Notes: generated by a model not told the origin, from the sequence alone. Numbered from the stretch's first letter, positions 44,301 through 52,410 are shown. The stretch is DNA of 64,000 nucleotides from Bacteroidales bacterium (GCA_017522105.1 JAFXAA010000036.1:51669-115668), one strand, 5' to 3'. A program made the numbers and translations.

Positions 44301-44473
44301 AATACATACATAGTAAGTAAGAACGATAGTTTTATCGAACTTGGTTCGGCCGCATTTGTATCCATCTCAGTCCCAAGAGAAATCTCCCAGAATCTTCTTT
44401 CGTGGGATTCAATAAGAGTGCGAATTCTCTCGTTTGAAAGGATGTCGGATATAATTTGTCTCTCTTTCATCAT
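41357..44473 (-). CDS. hamB: HamB-like superfamily 2 helicase (Hachiman defence)
   Basis: A 1038-residue helicase. A long N-terminal region precedes the motor. Motif I is MPTSAGKT (315-322), motif II IIDEAHTI (419-426), motif III-like LLSPFLPG, and motif VI NIAGRAGRT (670-678). SF2 Ski2-like helicases of this size paired with a DUF1837 protein define Hachiman (HamA + HamB; also AbpA/AbpB). Its start overlaps the HamA stop by ATGA, so they are translationally coupled. It ends 77 nt before the methyltransferase. The region is strongly AT-rich. Confidence 0.8.
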   Translation of the reverse strand: MMKERQIISDILSNERIRTLIESHERRFWEISLGTEMDTNAAEPSSIKLSFLLTMYVLDNPQELEVAELTYKLLKTIPITEKSTRSEWNNLAAIPTDDDYIPYYFLLCSISLFTQKTISARLALSGYQEPIEKEDDWEKRVLSSILRSLLYLVRKQDGYEDIRKVIAIVGELQNEQKTFENVYLSNFNARQQTDKALWLVSLYHASKAVVESAQYILQGYNYPNRRIETIVRSHFDIAKRLVQQDRMLAILKIIEADLGILIRNAIWNGTAFNDKLRHLCEAKGDMGILELLPSQRNAINQSFFDVAANAIVLQMPTSAGKTLLAEFNIAVTKSLLPQSKIVYVVPSRALVNQVYHDLRIDLSSINLSVEKTSSVNEIDPAEDSFLKSDEIDVLVSTPEKLDLLIRRGHPSVDNVSLFIIDEAHTISNGMRGARLELLIAILRRERPNAKYMLLSPFLPGDRTSIQEWLGGGNTIEVDWKPSEKIVIGLNISSKNAKMEMIRSPYSARYKENYIISNPIKETLASTGKERILEYASKHFVEDGKAMLILCQGRSTANKTAEKIGSWIDHQSLPLNDDMVIIQKYLEEEIGCPTLFSQLLNKRIAVHHAGLSDETKLLIEHLIRERQIQYVCATTTVAEGVNFPVSSVYFDSYYRGTARPENIMTSNDFWNIAGRAGRTMVDDFGKIILPFNSSQNEAIAKGIVSKSAEELVSVLSIMFDDRQNIMDVLNNSENPIIQLTNKYEDSFGPLFQYFIHLLQMSNNENAQDVEDLFKDTYIYSRLSAEEQAEFIRLCRMIYKKIEAKYASNSGPMAFADKTGFSVPSVLKIMAEQSKKPSISDKESWSPETLFNPDNVANLTEKIGVVAALRETNLGTDSKAAPFNPEIVAQMLISWVNGDKLNSISTIHPYFNDNDTTQRVTNFVSYMNGARFKASWGLSALEGIARGIDDEVHDSFVPSFVYYGVNEKKSLALRMIGIPRSLSSSLSKIIENDVASYSFQKLRKTVAELPLRDWDSYIPVNSKLSGAEWKRITEILIKER

Positions 44474-45303
44474 TGGGTAAGTTCCTTTACTCTTTTGTAA
44501 AAGAGATCTATGGTCGTGTCAATAGTCTCTTCTGTGAACGAAAAGATTGTAAAGTGGATATTGCCCGGGGCAAATTCATCTGCGTTAGACCTCATTTTTC
44601 CATAATCTTTTGTGTCATCGACACAGGTGTAATCACGAACTAATCCACAGCCATAGGTAATGTCAATGGGAATATTTTTTTCAATACAAATAATGAAGCA
44701 TAATATTACAGTGAAATCTTTCCCACTGAGATTCTTTGAATATTCAATAAGCCTTTGTTGGACGGTCTCTAAATTGTCGTGGTAATTTTTTAACGAATTA
44801 TATAAAGAATCGTGGTTGCTATCAACAACGGCAGGCGGATTGGCTTTTTGATGAGACACTTTTGCTTCTGCCAATAATAACTCTTTTTCTCCAGACTCAT
44901 TAATTTTATATCCGATAATATCCACTCCACGCCCCGGCATATCATAGCGTTCCCGTGTAGAAATATTCTTGGCAGGTATAATATATCTCTCGGCATCTCC
45001 TAGTTTTTCCTCAAAATAATAAGCTGTTAATAGCTCTCCCAAATCGCTGCGGTATATGTCTGTCAGAAGGCCGGTCTCTTTCCCTTCATCGCGCTTGGCG
45101 TCAACCGCAACAGAGTTCCGTTGGATAATTGATTTAATCTGTGCTAAATCAAATCCGGAACCCAGACTTTCTGCTGCTTGCAGTAGTTCGTTGGCAGAAG
45201 GAATCTTCCCTGTTGAGCGTTGTTCAATGTATTTTTGAGCAAATTTGTCTATGAATTTGTCAAATACTCGAACATCGTATTTTATGTATACTCGATTATC
45301 CAT
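44470..45303 (-). CDS. hamA: HamA-like DUF1837 nuclease (Hachiman defence)
   Basis: A 277-residue protein. DIYRSDLGELLTAYYFEEKLGDAERYIIPAKNIS fits the DUF1837 core, and GVDIIGYKINESGEKELLLAEAKVSHQ supplies the D...ExK part (about D128, E146, K148) of a PD-(D/E)XK nuclease fold. In Hachiman, HamA is the effector nuclease held by HamB and released by DNA damage or phage sensing. It is the first gene of the island, about 115 nt downstream of a promoter element. A CCCTCT / AGAGGG hairpin at 45335-45351 sits in its leader. Confidence 0.75.
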   Translation of the reverse strand: MDNRVYIKYDVRVFDKFIDKFAQKYIEQRSTGKIPSANELLQAAESLGSGFDLAQIKSIIQRNSVAVDAKRDEGKETGLLTDIYRSDLGELLTAYYFEEKLGDAERYIIPAKNISTRERYDMPGRGVDIIGYKINESGEKELLLAEAKVSHQKANPPAVVDSNHDSLYNSLKNYHDNLETVQQRLIEYSKNLSGKDFTVILCFIICIEKNIPIDITYGCGLVRDYTCVDDTKDYGKMRSNADEFAPGNIHFTIFSFTEETIDTTIDLFYKRVKELTQ

Positions 45304-45425
45304 CTATTGTAAGTCCATTAAAATAATTAACTCACCCTCTACGATAGAGGGGCGAATGCAACCTCCTGCGTTGTATATCATTATACCATATAATCTTGTA
45401 CAGTTTATTATAATATATGCAGATG

Positions 45426-45433
45426 CAAAAATA
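45426..45433 (-). promoter_or_regulatory. Defence island promoter, minus-7 element TATTTTTG
   Basis: CAAAAATA on the + strand, reading TATTTTTG leftward toward hamA. The leader between it and the ATG at 45303 is AT-rich and holds one perfect 6-bp hairpin. All genes of the island down to vsr are on this strand. Confidence 0.7.
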
Positions 45434-45515
45434 CGAAATTATTTTCAATCGGTAGAGAATTATTTCGCTTGCAGTTATACTTAACTCATCGACAGAGAGG
45501 TAGATGTTGTGGCGA

Positions 45516-46187
45516 CTAACGTATCTCTTTGGGCAGCGGGATGTGGATGGTGTCGGAGGTGCGGTCGCGGGTGGAGCGGAGGAAGGCGTAGAGGTGTAGA
45601 GGGAATGCGTTAGTGTGGGAATGCGTTAATGTGTTAGTATCAGCCTGAGTGGGTTCGGTGGGGTTGAGCCATTCGGGAGGGAGGACGGCGGTGACGAGGC
45701 CGGCGGAACGGGGGACGGGGGTGGCGAGACGGCCGGTACAGAGGACTGGACAATAGACGAAAAGGAAAAACTCGTCGGTAGCTTTGCCGCCGTAGGCCCG
45801 ACTGTCGAAAGTAACAGTAAGTACATTGTCGTCGATGGAGGCCGAAGTGATTTCCACTCGCTCCACCGAGCCGCGACTGACGATGATGCGGGGGAGGTCG
45901 ATCTCGCCGTCGGGGGTGAAGTAGTCTTTGTTGAGGTTGCGGAAGATGGCGTATGTGCTGTTCTTCTCCCTCACGGCGTGCCAGTGGAGACCGACGAGGT
46001 GGGCCTCCTTCATATAAGACGAGAGCTTGGATATCATCGCAAAGTTGCTGCGGTGGGCCTGCTGCGCTTCGGTTCGCGGATTGGCCACGGAGGTGGGCAT
46101 GGAGCGCTCGCATTGGCGCCCGTGCCAGGTGTAGTATATCTTGTTGCCGAGTTTGCCGCTCTCGGTGTCGCCTTGTTTCCTTGCCAT
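45516..46187 (-). CDS. DUF6266-like protein
   Basis: A 223-residue protein. The N-terminus GKLGNKIYYTWHGRQCERSMPTSVANPRTEAQQAHRSNF matches a Bacteroidales family I know as DUF6266, whose function is unknown. The middle is beta-rich (SVERVEITSASIDDNVLTVTF). Near residues 183-193 the sequence NTLTHSHTNAF is written by a GCGTTA-type minisatellite. GC-rich, unlike the adjacent island. A copy of the bipartite motif lies 20 nt upstream. Confidence 0.7.
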   Translation of the reverse strand: MARKQGDTESGKLGNKIYYTWHGRQCERSMPTSVANPRTEAQQAHRSNFAMISKLSSYMKEAHLVGLHWHAVREKNSTYAIFRNLNKDYFTPDGEIDLPRIIVSRGSVERVEITSASIDDNVLTVTFDSRAYGGKATDEFFLFVYCPVLCTGRLATPVPRSAGLVTAVLPPEWLNPTEPTQADTNTLTHSHTNAFPLHLYAFLRSTRDRTSDTIHIPLPKEIR

Positions 46188-46207
46188 AAGTATTTGTCTT
46201 TAGGCTT

Positions 46208-46232
46208 ATAACGTCAGAAGACCGTTTTTATT
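46208..46232 (-). promoter_or_regulatory. Bipartite motif AATAAAA-N11-ACGTTAT, site 6 (reverse strand)
   Basis: On the + strand ATAACGT (46208-46214), 11 nt, TTTTATT (46226-46232); read leftward it is AATAAAA-N11-ACGTTAT, 20 nt before the ATG at 46187. Confidence 0.5.
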
Positions 46233-46530
46233 GCGTCGCTGCCATACTGCAGGCTGGCATTAGCTTAGGCACTTCCATACCCTTGGCATATCCAGCGGGT
46301 ATGGGTAGAGCGAGGGATGGATATGCCTAGGGGATAGGATGGTCGAAGGAACACCGGAGGTACATAGGCGGTACACTGGGGGCACCCACTTGTCACCATA
46401 GAGTTGGTATAGAGATGGTATAGGGTTAGTATAGGGATGGTATGGTGATGGAGAGACGAAGTATTTGGGTATGATAGAAGGTGTTATTATACCTACGGTA
46501 TAATAATATATGGGAGGTAGAGACTACGAT
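46233..46530. other. Gene-free interval with short ATGGTATAG-type repeats
   Basis: No reading frame of interest. It contains GCATATCC/GGATATGC-type complementarity and, near 46404-46447, several imperfect repeats of GATGGTATAGGG. It lies between the DUF6266-like gene and the terminator of the tRNA-Arg gene. I see no integrase, att duplication or promoter. Confidence 0.4.
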
Positions 46531-46534
46531 GGGC

Positions 46535-46560
46535 AAAAAAGCACCGCGGTGGCGGTGCTC
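46535..46560 (-). terminator. Intrinsic terminator of tRNA-Arg
   Basis: Hairpin GCACCGC (46541-46547) with GCGGTGC (46552-46558), followed leftward by a T run (AAAAAA at 46535-46540 on the + strand). Confidence 0.85.
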
Positions 46561-46583
46561 GGTGGATGGTTGTCGTTGTTTTG

Positions 46584-46655
46584 TACTCCCGCAGAGAATC
46601 GAACTCTGATCAAAGGTTTAGGAAACCTCTATTCTATCCATTGAACTACAGGAGC
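46584..46655 (-). tRNA. tRNA-Arg (anticodon CCT)
   Basis: Reads leftward from GCTCCTG (acceptor 5' strand) to CGGGAGT. The anticodon arm GAGGT-TTCCTAA-ACCTT gives loop anticodon CCT. The T arm is AGAGT-TCGATTC-TCTGC-like with a standard TTCGA loop. CCA is not encoded. A terminator follows. Confidence 0.9.
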
Positions 46656-46722
46656 AATGCTATTGCGTTATTGTGTTAGTGCGTTATTGCGTTAGTATGA
46701 TTTAAACGCCATTATTTGTGTT

Positions 46723-46905
46723 TTATTGTATGGCGGGAAGTTTCTTTAATGCTTCGCTGGCGGGTATGCGGTGGATGTTGTTGTCGGCATCGCAGACTAC
46801 AATGTCCTCTCCATGCAGGGCTTTCTCTTCGAGCATGCGACGCTCGGAGAGTTTCAATCCATATAACAATTTCTCGGTTAGCAGTTTTTCATCTTTCTCT
46901 GACAT
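46723..46905 (-). CDS. Small protein downstream of a zeta-toxin-like gene, possible antitoxin
   Basis: A 60-residue charged protein (MSEKDEKLLTEKLLYGLKLSERRMLEEKALHGEDIVVCDADNNIHRIPASEALKK). The N-terminal half is a likely amphipathic helix. Its start lies inside the preceding zeta-like gene (17-nt overlap), so expression is coupled. Such a pairing suggests an antitoxin or accessory partner, but sequence alone does not show it. Confidence 0.65.
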   Translation of the reverse strand: MSEKDEKLLTEKLLYGLKLSERRMLEEKALHGEDIVVCDADNNIHRIPASEALKKLPAIQ

Positions 46906-47470
46906 AACTCTTGATTTTGTTAAGTTTATTCTCGTCGTAGATTGTTGTGGTCAGGGTGGCTTTACCTTGTGCAACAGGGAGGCACGGCGATTCGCTGTTG
47001 TCGTATATCATCCAATAATCAACGGCGGGGATGAAAAGGTCGAAGAGGTTGTTGATTCCGGCAACATAGCGACGGCGTGCTGTCTGTTCGGGTATGTCAT
47101 GGCCTCCGTTTCTGACACGTGCTGCAATGCGCTGAAGGGCTAATTCCGGTTTGTTGAGCCAGAAGAACACAAGAGTGACAAGGTACCCCTTCCCCTGCGC
47201 CTGATGCACAAGGTTGACATAAGAGCGTGTGGCGAGGGTAGTTTCTATGGCAAAGGATTCATCGCGGCTGAGCAGCTCCTTTATGCGTTTCAGCATTAGT
47301 TTACCGGCCTCTATGGCCATGCTGTTGGGATTGAACGGCGACAGGCCGCGGGCAATCTCGTCGGCGTTGACGAACTCATGGCAGTCAAGAATCTCGGGCA
47401 GTATGGTGTAGGAAGCTGTCGTCTTGCCAGCTCCGTTGCAACCTGCTATTATGTAGAGATTCTTTGTCAT
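46889..47470 (-). CDS. Zeta-toxin-like P-loop kinase
   Basis: A 193-residue protein. The P-loop IIAGCNGAGKTTASY is at residues 7-21, followed by NADEIARGLSPFNPNSMAIEAGKLMLKRI and SFAIETTLATRSYVNLVHQAQGKGYLVTLVFFWL, the zeta toxin/AAA_33 pattern. Zeta toxins phosphorylate UDP-N-acetylglucosamine and block cell-wall synthesis; chromosomal relatives may have milder roles. It lies between infB and a 60-residue downstream gene. Confidence 0.78.
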   Translation of the reverse strand: MTKNLYIIAGCNGAGKTTASYTILPEILDCHEFVNADEIARGLSPFNPNSMAIEAGKLMLKRIKELLSRDESFAIETTLATRSYVNLVHQAQGKGYLVTLVFFWLNKPELALQRIAARVRNGGHDIPEQTARRRYVAGINNLFDLFIPAVDYWMIYDNSESPCLPVAQGKATLTTTIYDENKLNKIKSYVRER

Positions 47471-47538
47471 TTCCTTTTTCTGCCGCCCCTACGGGGCTTA
47501 GTACATGCTATAATCTATAACCCATAACCTATAACCTA

Positions 47539-50508
47539 TCAAAGCTTGCGCTTGATCTCGATGACCTCGTAGGCTTCGACGATGTCGCCGACCTTGATGT
47601 CGTTGTAGTTTTCGATGTTCAGGCCGCAGTCCTGGCCGCTGACCACCTCCTTGACGTCGTCCTTGAAGCGCTTGAGGGAGGCGAGCTTGCCGGTGTAGAC
47701 CACGATGCCGTCGCGGATGATGCGGATGTTGCTCTGGCGGTTGATCTTGCCGTCGAGGCACATACAGCCGGCGATGGTGCCCACCTTGGAGATTTTGAAG
47801 GTCTCGCGGATCTCGAGGTTGGCCACGATCTTCTCCTGCGTCTCGGGGGCGAGCATGCCCTCGATGGCGTCCTTGAGCTCGTTGATGGCGTCGTAGATGA
47901 TGCTGTAGAGGCGGATGTCGATGTGCTCGGTTTCGGCCATTTTGCGGGCGCCGACGGAAGGACGCACCTGGAAGCCGATGATGATGGCGTCGGAGGCCAT
48001 GGCCAGCGTGACGTCGTTCTCCGAAATCTGGCCCACGCCCTTGTGGATGACGTTGACCTGCACCTCCTCGGTGCCGAGCTTGATGAGCGAGTCGCTGAGT
48101 GCCTCCACGGAGCCGTCCACATCGCCCTTGACGATGATGTTGAGTTCCTTGAAGTTGCCCAGGGCGCGGCGACGGCCGATCTCCTCGAGGGTGAGGTGCG
48201 TCTGGGTGCGCAGGCCCTGCTCGCGGGCCAGCTGGGTACGCTTGGCGGCGATGTCCTTGGCTTCCTTCTCGTTCTCCATGACGTTGAAGGTGTCGCCAGC
48301 CTGGCAGGCGCCGGTGAGGCCCAGCAGCAGCACGGGCTGCGAGGGACCGGCGGACATGACCTCCTGGTTGCGCTCGTTGTACATGGCACGCACGCGGCCA
48401 GCGATGGCACCGGCCACGATGGGGTCGCCCTTGCGGATGGTGCCGTCCTGCACGAGGAGCTTGGCGATGTAGCCACGGCCCTTGTCGAGGGCGCTCTCGA
48501 TGACGACACCCTTGGCGCGCTTGTTGGGGTTGCCCTTGAGCTCCATGATGTCGGCCTGCAGGATGACTTTCTCCAGCAGCTCTTCGACACCGATGCCCTT
48601 CTTGGCGCTGATGTCCTGGCTCTGGTATTTGCCGCCCCATTCCTCGACGAGGAGGTTCATGTTGGCCAGCTCGGTCTTGATGCGGTCGGGGTCAGCACCG
48701 GGTTTGTCAATCTTGTTGATGGCGAAGACGATGGGCACACCGGCCGACTGGGCGTGGTTGATGGCCTCGACCGTCTGCGGCATGATCTTGTCGTCGGCGG
48801 CGATGACGATGATGGCGATATCCGTCATCTTGGCACCACGGGCACGCATGGCGGTGAAGGCCTCGTGACCGGGGGTATCCAAGAAGGTGATCTTGCGGCC
48901 GTCGGCGGTCTGCACCTCGTAGGCACCGATGTGCTGTGTGATGCCGCCTGCCTCGCCGGCGATGACGTTGGTCTTGCGGATATAGTCGAGCAGCGACGTC
49001 TTACCGTGGTCCACATGGCCCATAACGGTGATGATGGGGTTGCGGGGCACGAGGTCCTCGGGACGGTCTTCCTCTTCAATCTTGTGGATGGTGTTGACCA
49101 CATCCTCCGAGGCGAAGCTCACCTCGAAGCCGAACTCGTCGGCGATGAGCTTGATGGTCTCGGCGTCGAGGCGCTGGTTGATGCTGACGAAGATGCCGAC
49201 CGACATGCAGGTGGCGATAATCTTCGTCACCGGCACGTTCATCATGGTGGCCAGCTCGTTGGCGGTGACGAACTCCGTCACCTGCAGCACGTTCTGCTGC
49301 TCCATCTCGTGCTGGAGCTCCTCTTCCATCTGGGCGTGCACCTTCTGGCGCTTCTCGCGGTTGTGCTTGGAGGTCTTCGATTTGCCGAGGGGCGAGAGGC
49401 GGGCCAGCGTGTCGCGGATCTGCTTCTCGATCTCGTTGTCGTCTATCTCGACGGGCTTCTTCTCCTCTTTCTTTTTCTTCTTGCCGGAACCCTGTTGCTG
49501 CTGGGCGGCGTTCTTCTGGCTCTCCTTCTTGGCTTTTTCCTTCTCCTTGTTCTCCTTCTTGGCCACCTCGGCGCCAATCTTCTTCACCTCCTGTGCGCTG
49601 ACGGCTTCCTTCTTGGTGTGCTTGCGCTTGCGCTTGCTGCCGGGGGTGTCGGCGCCGTCCTTGCTGAACTGGCTGAGGTCAATCTTGTCCAGCACTTTGG
49701 GGCCTTCCAGCTTGGTGTACTGGGTCTCGATGAACTCAGGCTCTGGCTTTGGTGCAGGTTCGGGCTTTGGCGCTTCGACTGTTGCAGGTGATGGTGCGGG
49801 CTGCGTGGTAGCCTTGGGGGCTTCTGCTTTCGTCCCTTTAGGCTTGGCGGCAGCGGCAGGCGAGACGGCAGGTTCGCGCTTCTCGCCTTTCTTGTGCTTC
49901 TTCTTGTCGGGGCGCATGCGCTGGTTGATGGCGCTGAGGTCGACGGTGCCTACCACCTTGAAGGGGCTGTCGCTTGTGTCGGGGGCTTCGTTGTCGTTGT
50001 CGTCAGTGGCGTCGGCACTCTCCTCCTGCATCTCGGGTTTCTCGCTTGTGGGCAGTTCCACCGGTGCCGGTGCGGCCGGTTCTTCAGCCGCCTGGGGCTC
50101 GGGCGTTGCTTCGGGTTCCTTCTGTGCTTCGGACTCGCTTGGCTTAACGGGCTGGCTTGCGGTGTCTGCCGCAGGCTTCGGCTCGCTCTTGGCCTTCACG
50201 GAGGCGGCGTTCTTGTGAGCCGTGAAGCTCTTGATGACCACCTCCTCGGGTTCGGCCTCGTTCTCGACCTTCGCGCTGGCTTCCACCACGCGGTTGCTGC
50301 CTGCCGACATGAGCTCTATCTTGTCGGCCTCTTCCTTCACTTTGCGCTCGCTTTGGAATGCCGTGGCCAGCAGTTCATACTGCTCCTCGCTAATCTTCGT
50401 GTTGGGGCTCTGCTCCACCTGGTGCCCCTTCTTGGCCAGATACTCCACGAGGGTTTGTATGCCCACGTTGAAGTCCTTTGCCACCTTGTTCAGTCTGAAA
50501 CTTGCCAT
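47539..50508 (-). CDS. infB: Translation initiation factor IF-2
   Basis: A 989-residue IF-2. Residues 1-370 are the N-terminal domain and a long low-complexity linker rich in Lys, Glu, Pro and Ala. The G domain has [12 protein letters not shown] (G1), [10 protein letters not shown] (G2), DTPGHEAF (G3) and NKIDKPGA (G4). The C-terminal domains bind fMet-tRNA. IF-2 brings initiator tRNA to the 30S subunit. It is the last gene of the leftward rimP-nusA-infB operon, a conserved arrangement. Confidence 0.97.
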   Translation of the reverse strand: MASFRLNKVAKDFNVGIQTLVEYLAKKGHQVEQSPNTKISEEQYELLATAFQSERKVKEEADKIELMSAGSNRVVEASAKVENEAEPEEVVIKSFTAHKNAASVKAKSEPKPAADTASQPVKPSESEAQKEPEATPEPQAAEEPAAPAPVELPTSEKPEMQEESADATDDNDNEAPDTSDSPFKVVGTVDLSAINQRMRPDKKKHKKGEKREPAVSPAAAAKPKGTKAEAPKATTQPAPSPATVEAPKPEPAPKPEPEFIETQYTKLEGPKVLDKIDLSQFSKDGADTPGSKRKRKHTKKEAVSAQEVKKIGAEVAKKENKEKEKAKKESQKNAAQQQQGSGKKKKKEEKKPVEIDDNEIEKQIRDTLARLSPLGKSKTSKHNREKRQKVHAQMEEELQHEMEQQNVLQVTEFVTANELATMMNVPVTKIIATCMSVGIFVSINQRLDAETIKLIADEFGFEVSFASEDVVNTIHKIEEEDRPEDLVPRNPIITVMGHVDHGKTSLLDYIRKTNVIAGEAGGITQHIGAYEVQTADGRKITFLDTPGHEAFTAMRARGAKMTDIAIIVIAADDKIMPQTVEAINHAQSAGVPIVFAINKIDKPGADPDRIKTELANMNLLVEEWGGKYQSQDISAKKGIGVEELLEKVILQADIMELKGNPNKRAKGVVIESALDKGRGYIAKLLVQDGTIRKGDPIVAGAIAGRVRAMYNERNQEVMSAGPSQPVLLLGLTGACQAGDTFNVMENEKEAKDIAAKRTQLAREQGLRTQTHLTLEEIGRRRALGNFKELNIIVKGDVDGSVEALSDSLIKLGTEEVQVNVIHKGVGQISENDVTLAMASDAIIIGFQVRPSVGARKMAETEHIDIRLYSIIYDAINELKDAIEGMLAPETQEKIVANLEIRETFKISKVGTIAGCMCLDGKINRQSNIRIIRDGIVVYTGKLASLKRFKDDVKEVVSGQDCGLNIENYNDIKVGDIVEAYEVIEIKRKL

Positions 50509-50631
50509 ATTCTTGTCGAGTCCTTTCTTGGGTTAAATGGTTGTTGGTTAGAGGTTATCGGTTATTGTCGGCCAGCGTGGCGATTCCGCGCAAGCGCTGA
50601 TAATCCATAATCTGTAATCCGTAAACTTTTC

Positions 50632-51870
50632 TTATTCAAATTCAGCCTTCAGCACCTCTATCACGTGGTCGATGGTCTCTTCCTCAAGGTCGGTGCGTGT
50701 GATGAGCTCTTCCTTCGGCAGTGCCAGCACGCTCTTGGCGGTGTCGCAGCCAATCTTGATGAGCTCGTCGATGACCCACTGCTCTATCTCGTCGTTGAAC
50801 TCCTGCAGTGCCACATCGTCGTAGTCCTCGTCGCTGTCGCGGAACACCTCTATCTCGTAGCCCACGAGCTTGGAGGCCAGCTTGATGTTGTATCCGCCCT
50901 TGCCGATGGCCAGGCTCACCTGGTCGGGCTGCATGAACACCTCGGCCTTTTTCTCTTCCTCGTTGATCTTGATGCTGCTGATCTTGGCGGGGCTGAGGGC
51001 GCGCTGTATCATCAGGTCTACACGCGGCGTGTAGTTGAGCACGTCGATGTTCTCGTTGCGCAGCTCGCGCACGATGCCGTGTATGCGGGCGCCCTTGACG
51101 CCTACGCAGCTTCCCACGGGGTCTATGCGGTCGTCATAGCTCTCCACGGCCACCTTGGCCCTCTCGCCGGGCTGGCGCACGATGTTCTTGATGGTGATGA
51201 GGCCGTCGTAAATCTCCGGCACCTCGGCCTCGAGCAGGCGCTCCAGGAAGATGGGCGTCGTGCGGCTCAGCACAATCACGGGGTTGTTGTTCTTCATCTC
51301 CACCTTGAGCACCACGGCACGCACGGTGTCGCCCTTGCGGAAGTGGTCGCTCGGTATCTGTTCGCTCTTGGGTAGCACCAGCTCTATCTTCTCGTCGTCG
51401 AGCACCAGCACTTCCTTGTTCCAGGGCTGGTATACCTCGCCGACAATTATCTCGCCCACCTTCTCCTTGTACTTCTGGAAGATGAGGCTCTTCTCATAGT
51501 CCTGTATCTTGCCCACGAGGTTCTGGCGTATGCTGAGGATCTCGCGGCGGCCGAACTCGGTCATCAGGATGGGTTCCGAGAGTTCCTCGCCCACCTCAAA
51601 GTCGTCCTCTATCTTCAGGGCGTCGCTGAGGGCTATCTCGCGCGTCGGGTCCTGCACTGCTCCGTCCTCCACAATCATGCGGTTGCGGAATATCTCAAGG
51701 TCGCCCTTGTCGATGTTGACGATGATGTCGAAGTTGTCCTCCGAGCCGAAATGTTTGGCCAGTGCCGAGCGGAACACCTCTTCGAGGATGCGCATCAGGG
51801 TCTCGCGGTCGATGTTCTTGAATTCCTTGAACTCCTGAAAGGAGCTGCTCAAGTCTTGGTTCTTTGCCAT
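50632..51870 (-). CDS. nusA: Transcription termination/antitermination factor NusA
   Basis: A 412-residue NusA. The N-terminal polymerase-binding domain (FQEFKEFKNIDRETLMRILEEVFRSALAKHFG), an S1 domain (KVGEIIVGEVYQPWNKEVLVLDDEKIELVLPKSEQIPSDHFRKGDTVRAVVL), and KH domains (DPVGSCVGVKGARIHGIVREL; FMQPDQVSLAIGKGGYNIKLASKLVGYEIEV) are in order. A short acidic C-terminus follows. It sits between rimP (50 nt) and infB, and is likely subject to autoregulation through the operon leader hairpin. Confidence 0.96.
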   Translation of the reverse strand: MAKNQDLSSSFQEFKEFKNIDRETLMRILEEVFRSALAKHFGSEDNFDIIVNIDKGDLEIFRNRMIVEDGAVQDPTREIALSDALKIEDDFEVGEELSEPILMTEFGRREILSIRQNLVGKIQDYEKSLIFQKYKEKVGEIIVGEVYQPWNKEVLVLDDEKIELVLPKSEQIPSDHFRKGDTVRAVVLKVEMKNNNPVIVLSRTTPIFLERLLEAEVPEIYDGLITIKNIVRQPGERAKVAVESYDDRIDPVGSCVGVKGARIHGIVRELRNENIDVLNYTPRVDLMIQRALSPAKISSIKINEEEKKAEVFMQPDQVSLAIGKGGYNIKLASKLVGYEIEVFRDSDEDYDDVALQEFNDEIEQWVIDELIKIGCDTAKSVLALPKEELITRTDLEEETIDHVIEVLKAEFE

Positions 51871-51920
51871 ATTGTTGATTGTTTCTTTGTTTTACTCGTT
51901 AGTGCCTTTGAGCCGTAGCG

Positions 51921-52361
51921 TTAAAAACGTATGGCCACGCAGGCTGTCTTGATGTCGCTGTAGGCGAAGCGCAGCGTCTCCGCGGGCTTCTTCTTCGTGC
52001 CATGTGTGCGGATGACGATGCCCTCGTCCGAAGCGTCCTCCAGCGTCCCTTCGGCGCGTTCGCCGTCGGTGGTCACCACCTCCAGGTCGCGCCCCACATT
52101 CTTGCGGTACTGCCGTATGAGTTTCAGCGGCTGGTCGGCACCTGCCGAACTCACGTCGAGGGCGAAGTCCTCCTCGTCGCGGTCCAGCTGGCTCTCGATG
52201 GCGCGGCTCAACTCGATGCAGTCGTCAATGGTCACGCCGTTGTCGCCGTCGATGTCGACATAGATGCGGTTGTCGGGCGTTATTTTAAGGTTCACGAGGA
52301 ACTTGTCGCTGCCCTCAAGCGCGTTGTTTACCAGTTCTAATATCTTGATTTTCTCTATCAT
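51921..52361 (-). CDS. rimP: Ribosome maturation factor RimP
   Basis: A 146-residue RimP. Family blocks DGDNGVTIDDCIELSRAIESQLDRDEEDFALDVSSAGADQPLKLIRQYRKNVGRDLEV are clear. RimP assists 30S assembly. It is first in the rimP-nusA-infB operon; its short leader is almost entirely a terminator-like hairpin. Confidence 0.94.
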   Translation of the reverse strand: MIEKIKILELVNNALEGSDKFLVNLKITPDNRIYVDIDGDNGVTIDDCIELSRAIESQLDRDEEDFALDVSSAGADQPLKLIRQYRKNVGRDLEVVTTDGERAEGTLEDASDEGIVIRTHGTKKKPAETLRFAYSDIKTACVAIRF

Positions 52362-52366
52362 ATCAA

Positions 52367-52392
52367 TAAAAAGAGAGGTTTTCGACCTCTCT
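52367..52392 (-). promoter_or_regulatory. Terminator-like hairpin in the rimP-nusA-infB leader
   Basis: Leftward: AGAGAGGT, loop CGAAA, ACCTCTCT, then TTTT, ending about 6 nt before the rimP ATG. It lies between the promoter (52403-52410) and the first gene, so it could attenuate the operon. NusA, a product of the operon, acts on such hairpins. Confidence 0.7.
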
Positions 52393-52402
52393 CATTCCGC
52401 TG

Positions 52403-52410
52403 CAAAGATA
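52403..52410 (-). promoter_or_regulatory. rimP-nusA-infB promoter, minus-7 element TATCTTTG
   Basis: CAAAGATA on the + strand, 41 nt upstream of the rimP ATG at 52361. Confidence 0.8.

Noticed and set aside
46584-46655. tRNA-Arg as an attachment site for the defence island
   Set aside because: The 3' end of the tRNA faces the island, but I found no copy of its 3' sequence near 33.7 kb or elsewhere, and no integrase.
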